Part shown: piece by piece, positions 1-8,547 of the stretch
Layout of the letters: every line of letters starts with the position of its first letter
Position numbering within the stretch: the first letter of the stretch is position 1
Origin: an uncultured Prevotella sp.
Lineage (GTDB): Bacteria > Bacteroidota > Bacteroidia > Bacteroidales > Bacteroidaceae
Direction: 5' to 3'
Assembly: GCA_934254985.1 (NCBI GenBank)
Contig: CAKQMS010000011.1
Location: 12,549-76,548, forward strand
Length of the DNA stretch: 64,000 nucleotides
Position numbers and translations under genes: made by a program
The notes under the pieces: generated by a model
What the model was told of the DNA's origin: nothing
Database searches by the model: none
Seen by the model: only the letters and a program-made list of their open reading frames with translations

Positions 1-226
1 GAACAAACTTCACCACCTTGTGGCCTTCGGCCTTGTAGTTATCCCAAGCCTTGATATCTTGAGCCTTCTCATCGTTCGAAGGTACGAGAATACCCTTTTC
101 TGTACTTGCAGCTGCTTCAAGCTTCAGGAATGGAAAACCTTCGGCAATCTGCTTCAACTGCGCTTCTACTTGCTTTTCACTAATGCCTCTTTCGGCAATT
201 TGTTTTAGATCTTTTTCAGTTAGCAT
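1..226 (-). CDS. DUF4301 family protein, N-terminal fragment
   Basis: The gene reads leftwards from an ATG at 226 and runs off the window edge after about 75 codons, so only its N-terminus is present. The translation starts MLTEKDLKQIAERGISEKQ and continues with a stretch containing FPFLKLEAAAS. This matches, from memory, the opening of the DUF4301 family, a Bacteroidetes group of unknown function. It is divergent from the relA-type gene, and the roughly 110 bases between them hold the promoter of that gene. No function is proposed beyond the family name. Confidence 0.7.
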   Translation of the reverse strand, partial: MLTEKDLKQIAERGISEKQVEAQLKQIAEGFPFLKLEAAASTEKGILVPSNDEKAQDIKAWDNYKAEGHKVVKFV

Positions 227-309
227 AATATTTATAACATAAATATGGTAAATCTGCAACAAATATAGTTAGTTTTTCTGAAAACAAGAAATAATTAGAT
301 TAAAAACAT

Positions 310-317
310 TACCTTTG
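310..317 (+). promoter_or_regulatory. Predicted -7 element of the rel promoter
   Basis: TACCTTTG matches the Bacteroidetes -7 consensus TAnnTTTG and lies 18 bases before the ATG of the rel gene. No clear TTTG is visible at the -33 position. Confidence 0.65.
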
Positions 318-335
318 CACAAAACTTTTTAGCAT

Positions 336-2546
336 ATGGAGCAAATATTCGAATTTACACCCGAAGAAAAAAGCGAAGCGTTTGCTATTCTCAACAACCT
401 TAAGGCTGAAATCGGCGACTCTATAAAGCCTGACGACGAGAAGAAACTTCACGATAATATAATGACTGCTATGTCGGAAAACAGAATACAAAGAGATGTT
501 TTCGGCATAAACCCTATAGTGCATGCACTTCAGACTGCAGAAATTGCTGTCAACGAGATTGGACTAAAGCGCGACGGAGTTATTGCTATCATATTATATA
601 ATAGTGTGCAGCACGACCTCGTTGGCATAGAAACCATCGAACAGGATTTCGGCAGTAGCGTTGCAGGTATCATCCGTGGACTTGTAAAGGTGCAAAGTCT
701 ATATCGCAAGAATCCTGTCATCGAGAGCGAGAACTTCCGTAATCTCTTGCTGTCGTTTGCCGAGGATATGAGAGTGATTCTCATCATGATTGCCGACCGC
801 GTAAACTTGATGCGACAAATTCGTGATGCCAAGAACGAAGAGGCAAAACATGAAGTGAGCGAAGAGGCAAGCTACCTATATGCTCCCCTTGCCCACAAGC
901 TCGGACTCTACAAGCTTAAGAGCGAGCTCGAAGACCTTTCGCTGAAATATCTGGAGCATGATGCCTACTATATGATAAAGGAGAAGCTCAACGCCACCAA
1001 GCGTTCGCGCGATGCCTATATCGAGAAGTTTATTGGCCCTATAGATAAGCGACTGAAAGAGTTGGGACTAAAGTTCCACATGAAGGGACGCACCAAGAGC
1101 ATACACTCCATCTGGCAAAAGATGAAGAAGCAGAAGTGTGGCTTCGAAGGTATCTACGACCTCTTTGCCATCCGCATCATCATCGACTCTCCTCTGAAGC
1201 TCGAAAAGATGCAATGTTGGCAGGCGTTCTCTATCGTCACCGACATGTATCAGCCTAACCCTAAGCGTTTGCGCGACTGGCTTTCTGTGCCAAAATCAAA
1301 TGGCTACGAGAGCCTGCACATAACGGTGCTTGGTCCTGAGAACAAATGGGTGGAAGTGCAAATACGCACAGAGCGCATGGACGACATCGCTGAGCATGGT
1401 CTTGCAGCACATTGGCGCTACAAAGGCGTAAAGAGCGAAAGCAACATGGACCAATGGCTTGCCAATATTCGCTCGGCTCTCGAAGCTGGCAACAACCTCG
1501 AGATAATGGACCAGTTTAAGATGGATCTCTACGAAGACGAAGTATTCATCTTTACTCCTAAGGGCGACTTGATAAAATTCCCTAAGGGCGCTACTGTGCT
1601 CGATTTTGCTTACCATATTCATACAGGCGTGGGCAACACCTGCGTGGGCGGTAAGATTAACGGCAAGGTTGTGCCATTTCGCCAGCAACTCAACTCTGGC
1701 GATACCGTAGAGATTATCACGCAATCTAACCAAAAGCCTAAGCTCGATTGGCTCAACATCGTGAAAACCTCGAGAGCTAAAGCCAAGATACGACTTGCAC
1801 TAAAAGACACTCAGAAAAAAGAGGGTCAGATGGCGAAAGAACTTCTCGAGCGTCGCTTCAAGAACAAGAAGATAGAAATCGAGGAAAGCATAATGGGACA
1901 GCTCATCAAGAAGATGGGCTTCAAGGAAACGAGCGACTTCTTTAAGCAGATATCCGACGAGAAGCTCGACCCTAATACCGTGATTGAGAAGTATCTCGAG
2001 ATACGCAATCAGAACAGCAACACCACTCCACAAAAAGAGGTGCGCTCGGCTGAGGAGTTTGAATACGAAAACCCAGGCGAAGCTCTTGCCAAGGGTGGCG
2101 ACGATGTGCTGGTGATAGACAAAAACCTCATGGGTATCGACTATTCGCTGGCTAAATGTTGTCGTCCTATCTATGGCGATGATGTATTTGGCTTCGTCAC
2201 CGTGAGCGGAGGTATCAAGATTCACCGTTGCGACTGCCCTAATGCGCCCGAACTTCGTCGACGCTTTGGCTATCGCATCGTAAAGGCTAAATGGAGCGGC
2301 AAGGGCAACGGACAATATGCCATCACCCTGCGCATCATTGGCAACGACGATATCGGCATCGTAAACAATATCACTTCGATAATATCCAAGGAAGAGAAAA
2401 TCGTGATGCGATCTATCAACATCGATAGCAACGACGGCCTCTTCCAAGGTAATCTCGTCATCCAACTTCAAGACACCACCCGCCTTGAAGCTTTGATGAA
2501 GAAACTCCGCACCATAAAGGGAGTAAAGCAAGTTCAGAGACTATAA
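336..2546 (+). CDS. rel: RelA-type (p)ppGpp synthetase with a degenerate HD hydrolase domain
   Basis: A 736-residue long RelA/SpoT homologue that makes the stringent-response alarmone (p)ppGpp from ATP and GDP/GTP. Domain order is the usual one: HD-type region (about 40-190), synthetase (about 230-370, with RLRDWLSVPKSNGYESLH and EVQIRT followed by HWRYK), TGS (about 400-460, DEVFIFTPKGD), a zinc-finger-like segment (LAKCCRPIYGDD) and a C-terminal ACT domain. In the hydrolase domain the HDxxED motif reads YNSVQH at residues 88-93, so all four acidic or histidine catalytic positions are replaced, although H63 is kept. This predicts a synthetase-only enzyme, as in RelA paralogues; a separate SpoT-like hydrolase would then be expected elsewhere in the genome. 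Confidence 0.95.
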   Translation: MEQIFEFTPEEKSEAFAILNNLKAEIGDSIKPDDEKKLHDNIMTAMSENRIQRDVFGINPIVHALQTAEIAVNEIGLKRDGVIAIILYNSVQHDLVGIETIEQDFGSSVAGIIRGLVKVQSLYRKNPVIESENFRNLLLSFAEDMRVILIMIADRVNLMRQIRDAKNEEAKHEVSEEASYLYAPLAHKLGLYKLKSELEDLSLKYLEHDAYYMIKEKLNATKRSRDAYIEKFIGPIDKRLKELGLKFHMKGRTKSIHSIWQKMKKQKCGFEGIYDLFAIRIIIDSPLKLEKMQCWQAFSIVTDMYQPNPKRLRDWLSVPKSNGYESLHITVLGPENKWVEVQIRTERMDDIAEHGLAAHWRYKGVKSESNMDQWLANIRSALEAGNNLEIMDQFKMDLYEDEVFIFTPKGDLIKFPKGATVLDFAYHIHTGVGNTCVGGKINGKVVPFRQQLNSGDTVEIITQSNQKPKLDWLNIVKTSRAKAKIRLALKDTQKKEGQMAKELLERRFKNKKIEIEESIMGQLIKKMGFKETSDFFKQISDEKLDPNTVIEKYLEIRNQNSNTTPQKEVRSAEEFEYENPGEALAKGGDDVLVIDKNLMGIDYSLAKCCRPIYGDDVFGFVTVSGGIKIHRCDCPNAPELRRRFGYRIVKAKWSGKGNGQYAITLRIIGNDDIGIVNNITSIISKEEKIVMRSINIDSNDGLFQGNLVIQLQDTTRLEALMKKLRTIKGVKQVQRL

Positions 2547-2571
2547 AAGTAAGTTCAAAGACTATAGAAGT
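2530..2571 (+). repeat. 21-base tandem duplication across the rel stop codon
   Basis: Two 21-base units (2530-2550 and 2551-2571) differ at two positions; the first contains the last codons and stop of rel. A partial third unit starts at 2572. Because 21 is a multiple of three, the copy supplies further in-frame stops (TAA, then TAG). Confidence 0.85.
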
Positions 2572-2656
2572 AAGTATAAAGGTTGTGCGAGGTTAAACTT
2601 TCTTAAATAATGCATTTGTATTACATACACACGCATACCAATTCATAGAAAAGTAG

Positions 2657-2664
2657 TAACTTTG
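2657..2664 (+). promoter_or_regulatory. Predicted -7 element of the rplU-rpmA promoter
   Basis: TAACTTTG fits TAnnTTTG and lies 85 bases before rplU. A TTTG at 2615-2618 is too far upstream to be its -33 partner. Confidence 0.65.
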
Positions 2665-2670
2665 CGACCG

Positions 2671-2749
2671 ATTTAGTCCGTTGGGGCTCAGAGAAGTGGC
2701 GATAAATGTCGTCCGCCTTGCGGAAAAACCCGTTTTTATAATTTAATTA
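2671..2749 (+). other. Leader of rplU-rpmA, possible autoregulatory RNA
   Basis: If transcription starts about 7 bases after the -7 element, rplU has a leader of about 80 bases. It is visibly more GC-rich than the surrounding intergenic DNA and contains a small stem TCCGC (2712-2716) with GCGGA (2720-2724). Ribosomal protein operons often carry autoregulatory leaders, but I cannot match this one to a known family. Confidence 0.3.
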
Positions 2750-3067
2750 ATGTACGCAATTGTAGAAATTAACGGTCAGCAGTTCAAAGTTGAAGAGGGC
2801 AAGAAGCTCTTCATCAACCACCTTAAAGATGCAGAGGCTGGTAAGACTGTTGAATTTGACAAGGTTCTCCTCGTTGACAATGAGGGTGCTGTCACAGTTG
2901 GTGCCCCTACTGTAGAAGGAGCCAAAGTAGTAGTTGAAGTTGTGAACCCATTGGTAAAGGGTGACAAGGTTGTTGTCTTCAAGATGAAGCGTCGTAAGGA
3001 CTCTCGCAAGAAGAACGGTCATCGCTCACAGTTCACAGAGGTTGTAATCAAACAAGTAGTCGCTTAA
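2750..3067 (+). CDS. rplU: 50S ribosomal protein L21
   Basis: A 105-residue protein, the usual length for bL21, starting [19 protein letters not shown] and carrying the lysine- and arginine-rich segment [15 protein letters not shown] near residue 80-95 that contacts 23S rRNA. It is a structural component of the large subunit. It is followed after 18 bases by rpmA, the near-universal partner, and both are presumably made from the promoter at 2657. The start at 2750 gives the canonical N-terminus. Confidence 0.97.
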   Translation: MYAIVEINGQQFKVEEGKKLFINHLKDAEAGKTVEFDKVLLVDNEGAVTVGAPTVEGAKVVVEVVNPLVKGDKVVVFKMKRRKDSRKKNGHRSQFTEVVIKQVVA

Positions 3068-3085
3068 AACAAGGAGGATTTCAGA

Positions 3086-3376
3086 ATGGCACATAAAAAA
3101 GGTGTAGGTAGTTCTAAGAACGGCCGTGAATCAGCTTCACAAAGATTAGGCGTTAAGATTTGGGGTGGCCAGTCAATCATCGCTGGTAACATCATCGTTC
3201 GTCAGCGTGGTAACAAGCACTATGCAGGCGAAGGTGTTGCACAGGGTAAGGATGACACCCTTTATGCTCTTACAGACGGTATCGTGTACTTCCACAAGGG
3301 TCGTCGCGACAAGAGCACCGTTTCAGTCCTCGCTCCTGAGGTTTACGCCGAGAAGACTAAGAAGGCTGAAGCTTAA
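3086..3376 (+). CDS. rpmA: 50S ribosomal protein L27
   Basis: A 96-residue bL27 beginning [19 protein letters not shown], the conserved N-terminus that reaches towards the peptidyl-transferase centre. The core segment [18 protein letters not shown] is also typical. The N-terminus starts directly at MAHKK without the cleavable extension found in Firmicutes. It is the second gene after rplU and is followed by a strong hairpin terminator at 3411. An AGGAGG-like stretch (aaggagga) lies just upstream at about 3071, unusual for this phylum. Confidence 0.97.
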   Translation: MAHKKGVGSSKNGRESASQRLGVKIWGGQSIIAGNIIVRQRGNKHYAGEGVAQGKDDTLYALTDGIVYFHKGRRDKSTVSVLAPEVYAEKTKKAEA

Positions 3377-3410
3377 TAAATAATATCCAACTTATTCCAA
3401 ACAAACAACA

Positions 3411-3441
3411 GAATGCCAATTCCCATCGGGAGTTGGCATTC
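3411..3441 (+). terminator. Terminator hairpin after rplU-rpmA
   Basis: A 14-base-pair stem (3411-3424 with 3428-3441, one G-U pair) with a 3-base loop, followed by a moderately T-rich stretch. It closes the L21-L27 transcript. Confidence 0.8.
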
Positions 3442-3507
3442 TCGCTTTATAGTGGTTGCACTCACCAAAAATGTTGGCTTTGCGCCTTGCTTGCTAAAAC
3501 ATCAAGC

Positions 3508-3539
3508 AAAAAAAAGCCCACCCCATCAAAGGGTGAGCT
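3508..3539 (-). terminator. Terminator of the Ttd14-like/Dabb transcript
   Basis: On the minus strand a 9-base stem (3531-3539 with 3515-3523) is followed by a run of about eight T (plus-strand A at 3508-3515), a classic intrinsic terminator 30 bases after the Dabb stop codon. Confidence 0.85.
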
Positions 3540-3567
3540 ATATATGTTTTCTTTAGTCTAAAGATCT

Positions 3568-3873
3568 TTATACTTCAAAATCCAAGCAAGTGCGCTGAAC
3601 GGTATATGGTCGCACTTTTGTATTTGCTACTTCCACATGCGCTGGGTGCACAGCATAAGCCTTTAGCGCCTCTTCGCTTTCGAGGGTGCTATCAAGCATC
3701 ACATCACAATTTGATGAAGCCAAACGACCATCGACATTCACTTTTACATCGATGAGTCCTGGCACCACGCCCTTCAATGATTCAAGACCAGCCTTGATAC
3801 CCTTCTTCACTTCTTCTTTCTGCTCGTCAGAAAGTTCTGGATTAAGAGTCCAGAGAATAATGTGTTTTACCAT
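3568..3873 (-). CDS. Dabb (stress-responsive alpha/beta barrel) domain protein
   Basis: A 101-residue single-domain protein starting MVKHIILWTLNPELSDEQKE, the typical opening of the Dabb family, with the conserved central segment GLIDVKVNVDG and the helix containing YAVHPAHVEVA. These small proteins form dimeric ferredoxin-like barrels; their biochemical role in bacteria is generally unknown. It lies downstream of the Ttd14-like gene on the same strand, and the spacer between them is a tandem repeat array containing this gene's start codon. Cotranscription is likely because the only clear upstream promoter is before the Ttd14-like gene. Confidence 0.85.
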   Translation of the reverse strand: MVKHIILWTLNPELSDEQKEEVKKGIKAGLESLKGVVPGLIDVKVNVDGRLASSNCDVMLDSTLESEEALKAYAVHPAHVEVANTKVRPYTVQRTCLDFEV

Positions 3874-3951
3874 AATGTTTTATCTCCTTAATATGTAAAC
3901 TCTATAATGTGTTATCTCTAATGTGTAAACACTATAATGTTTGTTATCTCT
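3871..3951. repeat. Tandem array of about 30-base units joining a stop and a start codon
   Basis: Units 3871-3902, 3903-3932 and a partial third from 3933 share the pattern nATAATGTnTTATCTC...AATnTGTAAAC. In minus-strand order the array begins with the stop codon of the Ttd14-like gene (3944-3946) and ends with the ATG of the Dabb gene (3871-3873), so the whole spacer is repeat DNA. Confidence 0.8.
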
Positions 3952-5047
3952 TTTTTATTGCGAGATTATAATTATAATAATCCTTATTACCTGTGATATC
4001 CTTCACAACCTTCAAGAATGGTGGGAACTTCACATCCTCATCGTCTGCCACGCCCTTAGTCTCGAGAATCATAAGTCCTGTCATAGGCTCAAGATAGTCG
4101 TCGAGCTCGAAATATTGTCCCTTCCAAATAAAGCTCTTGCGAAGTTTCTTGATAGTACTTCTATAAGGGTCAGCCTGCTGAAGTAGCGAGGTATAGAGAT
4201 TGGAACTAATCTGACGCTCAGTCTCCAACTGCTCATTTTCAGAAATGCGCTGTTTGTTGGTGTGCACATACACACACTTGCCATCCCATTCACGCTTACG
4301 CAATCTAACTTCGCATCCTGGCTCGGCGGTAAGATAAGTCTGAGTAATCTTGCTATCAATGCTACTCTCTACGTCGCCTGTAAGCTCAACAATATATTTG
4401 CGCTCTTCCACGATAGGCTGTGGCAATTCGAGCACCGAAGAAATCTCCTTCAGCACACGATTAATCTTCTTGTCAAAGTCCTCATGATTATTGATAACGC
4501 GAAGATGCGGATGTCCTGTCCATGCCTCGATAACCTTTTTATCGAGCATACGAGCTATCTGCAATCCCTTCTCGTCAGCCTTCTCCAGTCGTTGCGCATT
4601 GTTGCTTGTGGTATAGAATTGCTCTGCACCATCGGCAGCCGACACAAGGTGAAGCACAGCATCATAGCGCTCATCTCTGAGTTGCTGAGTGGTAACACCA
4701 ACAGCAGCAGTAATCTCTTGCCACATTTCTGGAGTCATATATGCCGAGATATCCATGGCTCCTCGGTCGCAAACTATCACCACAGGCTCTGTGCAGGTTT
4801 CAGCCATACGCATAAACTTATCTTCCAAAGCCAGCTGTATTTCCAAAGTAGCCTTTTCGCCCTCATGAAAGAAAGCGGCATTCTTAGTAAGATAGTCCAT
4901 ACCGGCCTGAGTGAACATGGTTGGAACTTCAGGAATCGTAAAAACCTTGTATCCAAGGCTTGAGAAATGCTCTATAACCTTTACCAGAGCAGTAGTTTTG
5001 CCGGCACAAGGACCGCCTGTGAGTACTATTTTCTTTATGGTGCTCAT
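3944..5047 (-). CDS. Ttd14-like protein: AAA_28-type P-loop NTPase fused to a CYTH-like domain
   Basis: A 367-residue cytosolic protein. The N-terminal half is a P-loop NTPase with Walker A GGPCAGKTT at residues 11-19 and a VIVCDRGAMDISAYM segment near 90, as in the NadR/AAA_28 group. The second half (about 210-360) has the ExExE-like charged pattern of a CYTH/triphosphate-tunnel fold (EERKYIVELTGD, CEVRLRKREWDG, then LILETKG). This two-domain layout resembles the family named after the insect TRPL-translocation protein Ttd14, which also has bacterial members; the substrate in bacteria is unknown to me. The ATG at 5047 follows a clear -7 element by about 23 bases. Confidence 0.75.
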   Translation of the reverse strand: MSTIKKIVLTGGPCAGKTTALVKVIEHFSSLGYKVFTIPEVPTMFTQAGMDYLTKNAAFFHEGEKATLEIQLALEDKFMRMAETCTEPVVIVCDRGAMDISAYMTPEMWQEITAAVGVTTQQLRDERYDAVLHLVSAADGAEQFYTTSNNAQRLEKADEKGLQIARMLDKKVIEAWTGHPHLRVINNHEDFDKKINRVLKEISSVLELPQPIVEERKYIVELTGDVESSIDSKITQTYLTAEPGCEVRLRKREWDGKCVYVHTNKQRISENEQLETERQISSNLYTSLLQQADPYRSTIKKLRKSFIWKGQYFELDDYLEPMTGLMILETKGVADDEDVKFPPFLKVVKDITGNKDYYNYNLAIKKR

Positions 5048-5069
5048 AATGTTATGTTTATTTAAAATG

Positions 5070-5077
5070 CAAAATTA
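5070..5077 (-). promoter_or_regulatory. Predicted -7 element for the Ttd14-like/Dabb transcript
   Basis: Minus-strand TAATTTTG, matching TAnnTTTG, 22 bases before the ATG at 5047. No convincing -33 element is visible. Confidence 0.55.
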
Positions 5078-5235
5078 CATCTTTTATTTCAATCCACCCC
5101 AAAATATCCCATTTTTGTTGCTATTAAGGGAATAATATCACAAACACCAAGAAATCTCTATACCATAGCTGGTTATACTAACCTCAAAACGTTAAAATAT
5201 CCTTAACAACTATGCGTTAAAATATGCTTAATGCA

Positions 5236-5265
5236 TTTGTAATTCTATATTATTATGTAACTTTG
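5236..5265 (+). promoter_or_regulatory. Predicted promoter of the DUF4468-porin-menA operon
   Basis: TTTG at 5236-5239, an 18-base spacer and TAACTTTG at 5258-5265, both fitting the Bacteroidetes consensus, 26 bases before the ATG at 5292. Confidence 0.75.
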
Positions 5266-5291
5266 CAAATAATAATACAAAACATCGTAAA

Positions 5292-5951
5292 ATGAAAAAA
5301 TCAATTATAGCATTACTTATGCTTGCCCCTATGGCAGCAATGGCACAAAACACATGGGAGGTTCCTTCGGCTCAGCAAACTGAGCAAGTACAAAAGAAGG
5401 CGCTCTTCGAGAAAAAGAAAAAGACCATTGACAAGAAATATTTGGCTGGTGCTGTGCCTGTTGTAGATGGCAAAGTTACCTTTACTCTTGATAAAGATGT
5501 CGCAGGCAAATCTGCCGACGAGATATATGGCATAGTATATAGCTTCTTGGAGAAGATGACTCAGCAGTCTAACCAGGTGCAGAACATCGACGACAAAAGC
5601 AAGATTGCTCTAATCAACAAGGGCGAGCACACCATAGCTGCTAAATTCAAGGAGTGGCTGGTGTTCAAGAACACAGCCTTGGCATTAGACCGCACAGTAT
5701 TCAGCTATACCATCATCGCCAAAGCCACCGATGGTCACCTCAACCTCACTCTCTCGCGCATCAGCTATCAGTATGAGATGGACCGCACAGATACCGAGGG
5801 CATGAACGTAACTGCCGAAGAGTGGATTACCGACGAGGAGGCTTTGAACAAAAAGAAAACAGGACTAAACAGAATGTCTGCTAAGTTCCGTATTAAGACA
5901 ATAGATCGCAAGGACAACATTTTTGAAACTATAAGCAATGCTCTTAGATAA
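5292..5951 (+). CDS. Secreted DUF4468-domain protein
   Basis: A 219-residue protein with an N-terminal signal peptide (MKKSIIALLMLAPMAAMAQ, cleavage likely after AMA). The region from about residue 55 to 165 fits DUF4468, a TBP-like fold domain found in secreted or periplasmic Bacteroidetes proteins. It contains few recognisable motifs and no catalytic signature. It is first in a run with a small membrane protein, a porin, menA and an HD protein. The last 14 bases overlap the next gene, which suggests translational coupling. Function unknown. Confidence 0.75.
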   Translation: MKKSIIALLMLAPMAAMAQNTWEVPSAQQTEQVQKKALFEKKKKTIDKKYLAGAVPVVDGKVTFTLDKDVAGKSADEIYGIVYSFLEKMTQQSNQVQNIDDKSKIALINKGEHTIAAKFKEWLVFKNTALALDRTVFSYTIIAKATDGHLNLTLSRISYQYEMDRTDTEGMNVTAEEWITDEEALNKKKTGLNRMSAKFRIKTIDRKDNIFETISNALR

Positions 5952-6135
5952 ACAGTTAGACAGAGGAAACGACCGCTTTCTGAAAATCAGAAACTGGTTG
6001 AACATTATATTTATCCTTGGTGCCATAGCTGGTATGGCAACATACTATTTTGGCAGCACCACCATAGGAACCATTGTCATCGTTGTGGCAATGGTTTTCA
6101 AGTTTGTAGAATGTATATTACGATTCATACGTTAA
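5938..6135 (+). CDS. Small two-helix membrane protein
   Basis: A 65-residue protein with a charged N-terminus (MLLDKQLDRGNDRFLKIRNW) and two hydrophobic segments, about residues 20-40 and 43-62, predicted to span the inner membrane as a hairpin. Its start overlaps the DUF4468 gene by 14 bases and its stop overlaps the porin start as TAATG, so it is placed exactly as a coupled operon gene. That arrangement, more than sequence similarity, is why I call it real. Function unknown. Confidence 0.7.
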   Translation: MLLDKQLDRGNDRFLKIRNWLNIIFILGAIAGMATYYFGSTTIGTIVIVVAMVFKFVECILRFIR

Positions 6136-8516
6136 TGAAGAAAACACTCGCCGCTTTTTGCTTTTTGATTGGCATGGGCGCAACGGCTTATGCACAGTCG
6201 TCTTTCCAGCAAATAAACGAGAATGGAGATATCACTCAGAGAGGCTTGAATTCAGGGAGAAACCATGGCGACTCGCTGCATTCTGACAAAAAGATACCTA
6301 TCGGAATAAAGGTGTGGAATGTCGACAAGAAATTTGGCGACATCACTCCTGCATGCGTCGACACTTTGTCGCACATGTTTATGAACAGCATCTTCACTAC
6401 TGGCATGCGCGGAGAATATAATTCTACGGGCAACCTTGGTGCACCTCGTATAGCGCGTATCTTCATCGACCGCCCTACCGACAACGAGCAGTTCATCTTC
6501 ACTCAGCCTTATGATTTCTTCATCAAGCCGATAGAGCAGTATCAGTTTACAAATACTCTTTCGCCTTACACCAACCTCACTTACAACAACGCTGGCGACA
6601 AGACTAATGGCGAAGACCATCTCACAGCCAATTATGCTGTAAACGCAGGCAAGAAGTTTGGTGCAGGCTTCAAGTTTGATTATCTCTACGGTCGCGGATA
6701 TTACCAAAACCAAAGCACATCACATTTCAATTATTCCATGCACGCCTCTTACCTTGGCGAAAGGTATCAGGCGCACCTCTTGCTGTCTACAAACCATCAG
6801 AAGGTGACTGAAAATGGTGGTATAACCAACGACGACTATATCGTTCATCCTGAGGCATTTAACGAGGCTTTCCGTACCAACGAAATACCAGTAAACCTTG
6901 AGCAAAACTGGAATCGTAACGACAATCAGCATGCTTTCCTCACTCATAGATATAGCGTAGGTTTCAAGCGCAAAGTGCCTATGACAGCCGAAGAAATCGA
7001 GGCTAAGAAGTTTGCCATTGCCTCACAGAAAGAGGCTGACGAACGCAAGGCTCGTGAGGCTGAGAGAAAGAAGAAACAGCAGAATGGCGACGACAATGAT
7101 GACGACGAGGAAGTAAAGGTTTCCAAGCCTCTTACTGGTCGCCCTGACAATGCTCGCATAGCTGGTCCGGCGTTGGCAAAGAATGATAGCATCCATGCTG
7201 GCGACAGCAATGTAGCCATCGACAGCACCATGATAGCCTCTGCAGCTGAGCGCATCAAGGTGAACGGAAAGCAGGCTGCCGACTCGCTATTGGCTAAGGA
7301 AAAAGCTATCAACGAAGACACCACATGGATGAAGGACGAGTATGTGCCTGTTACAAGTTTCATCCACACCGTGCAGCTCGACAACTATCGTCGCATTTAT
7401 CAGGCTTACCAAACTCCTGCAGATTTCTATGCCAACTATTATGATGTGGCTGAGAAATATTCTGGCGACTCGCTCTACGACTGCACTAAGATGATGAGCC
7501 TTAAAAACACCTTCGCCATTTCGCTGCTCGAAGGTTTCAACAAATGGGCAAAATCGGGCATGAAGATCTTCGCTGCCCACGAGCTTCGTCATTTCAAGTT
7601 GCCTGGAGCAGTTTCCGACATATCATACAACGAAAACAATATCAGCATCGGTGCACAGCTCATCAAGTCGCAGGGCAAAACCTTGCACTACAATGCTTTA
7701 GGCGAACTCTATGTGGCTGGCGAGGATGCTGGCAACCTGAAGATTGATGCTACTGCCGACCTCAACTTCCGTCTCTTTGGCGACACCGTGACGTTGGCGG
7801 CAAGCGGATTCTTCCATCGCATTAATCCTTCGTTCTACTATCGTCACTATCATTCTCGCCACTTCTGGTGGGACAACGACGATATGGATGCCATCATCCA
7901 TAGTCGCATCGAGGGTCTCTTCGGTTATCGCAAAACTCGAACCACCCTGCGTGTGGCTGTCGACGAGATAAAGAATATGACCTACTTCGGACAGAGCTAC
8001 ACCACCACCGCTGACTTCAATCGCACATCTACCATGGTGGCTTCACGCCAAGAGAGCGATGCCATAAACCTCATCACAGCATCATTGAGCCAGGATTTCA
8101 CCTTCGGACCATTAAACTGGGAAACGGTTCTCACATATCAGAAGTCAAGCAAGGAGAGCGTGTTGCCTGTGCCAACGCTCAACGTTTATTCAAACCTCTA
8201 TCTGCGATTCAAGATTGCTAAGGTTTTGAAGTGCGACCTTGGTGCCGACGTGCGCTACTTCACTAAATATTACGCTCCCGACTATAGTCCTGCCATCGGA
8301 CAATATACCGTGCAGGAGGGTGAGCAGAAAGTGGAGATTGGCAACTATCCTCTGATAAATGCCTACCTCAACTTCCACCTCAAGCGCACTCGTTTCTTCA
8401 TCATGATGAGCCATGTTAATGCAGGCAGCGGAAAAGCCAACTACTTCTTCGCTCCTCACTATCCGCTCAATCAAAACTTGCTGCGATTTGGTCTTAGCTG
8501 GAATTTCTTCAACTAA
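6135..8516 (+). CDS. Putative outer-membrane porin (Bacteroidetes 'putative porin' family)
   Basis: About 793 residues. An upstream in-frame ATG at 6111 exists, but the ATG at 6135 gives a proper signal peptide (MKKTLAAFCFLIGMGATAYAQ) and a TAATG overlap with the preceding gene, so 6135 is preferred. The mature protein is rich in alternating aromatic/polar strands typical of a beta-barrel and ends in aromatic residues (LSWNFFN), a usual outer-membrane insertion signal. A charged low-complexity insert (about residues 300-330, KAREAERKKKQQNGDDNDDDEE) presumably forms a periplasmic or surface loop. The substrate is unknown. Confidence 0.8.
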   Translation: MKKTLAAFCFLIGMGATAYAQSSFQQINENGDITQRGLNSGRNHGDSLHSDKKIPIGIKVWNVDKKFGDITPACVDTLSHMFMNSIFTTGMRGEYNSTGNLGAPRIARIFIDRPTDNEQFIFTQPYDFFIKPIEQYQFTNTLSPYTNLTYNNAGDKTNGEDHLTANYAVNAGKKFGAGFKFDYLYGRGYYQNQSTSHFNYSMHASYLGERYQAHLLLSTNHQKVTENGGITNDDYIVHPEAFNEAFRTNEIPVNLEQNWNRNDNQHAFLTHRYSVGFKRKVPMTAEEIEAKKFAIASQKEADERKAREAERKKKQQNGDDNDDDEEVKVSKPLTGRPDNARIAGPALAKNDSIHAGDSNVAIDSTMIASAAERIKVNGKQAADSLLAKEKAINEDTTWMKDEYVPVTSFIHTVQLDNYRRIYQAYQTPADFYANYYDVAEKYSGDSLYDCTKMMSLKNTFAISLLEGFNKWAKSGMKIFAAHELRHFKLPGAVSDISYNENNISIGAQLIKSQGKTLHYNALGELYVAGEDAGNLKIDATADLNFRLFGDTVTLAASGFFHRINPSFYYRHYHSRHFWWDNDDMDAIIHSRIEGLFGYRKTRTTLRVAVDEIKNMTYFGQSYTTTADFNRTSTMVASRQESDAINLITASLSQDFTFGPLNWETVLTYQKSSKESVLPVPTLNVYSNLYLRFKIAKVLKCDLGADVRYFTKYYAPDYSPAIGQYTVQEGEQKVEIGNYPLINAYLNFHLKRTRFFIMMSHVNAGSGKANYFFAPHYPLNQNLLRFGLSWNFFN

Positions 8517-8547
8517 GCTCGCTCTAACAAAATATAGAAGATAAAAA

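Noticed and set aside
1800..2531. 243-codon minus-strand frame in rel
   Set aside because: Antisense to the conserved TGS and ACT regions of rel; no support for expression.
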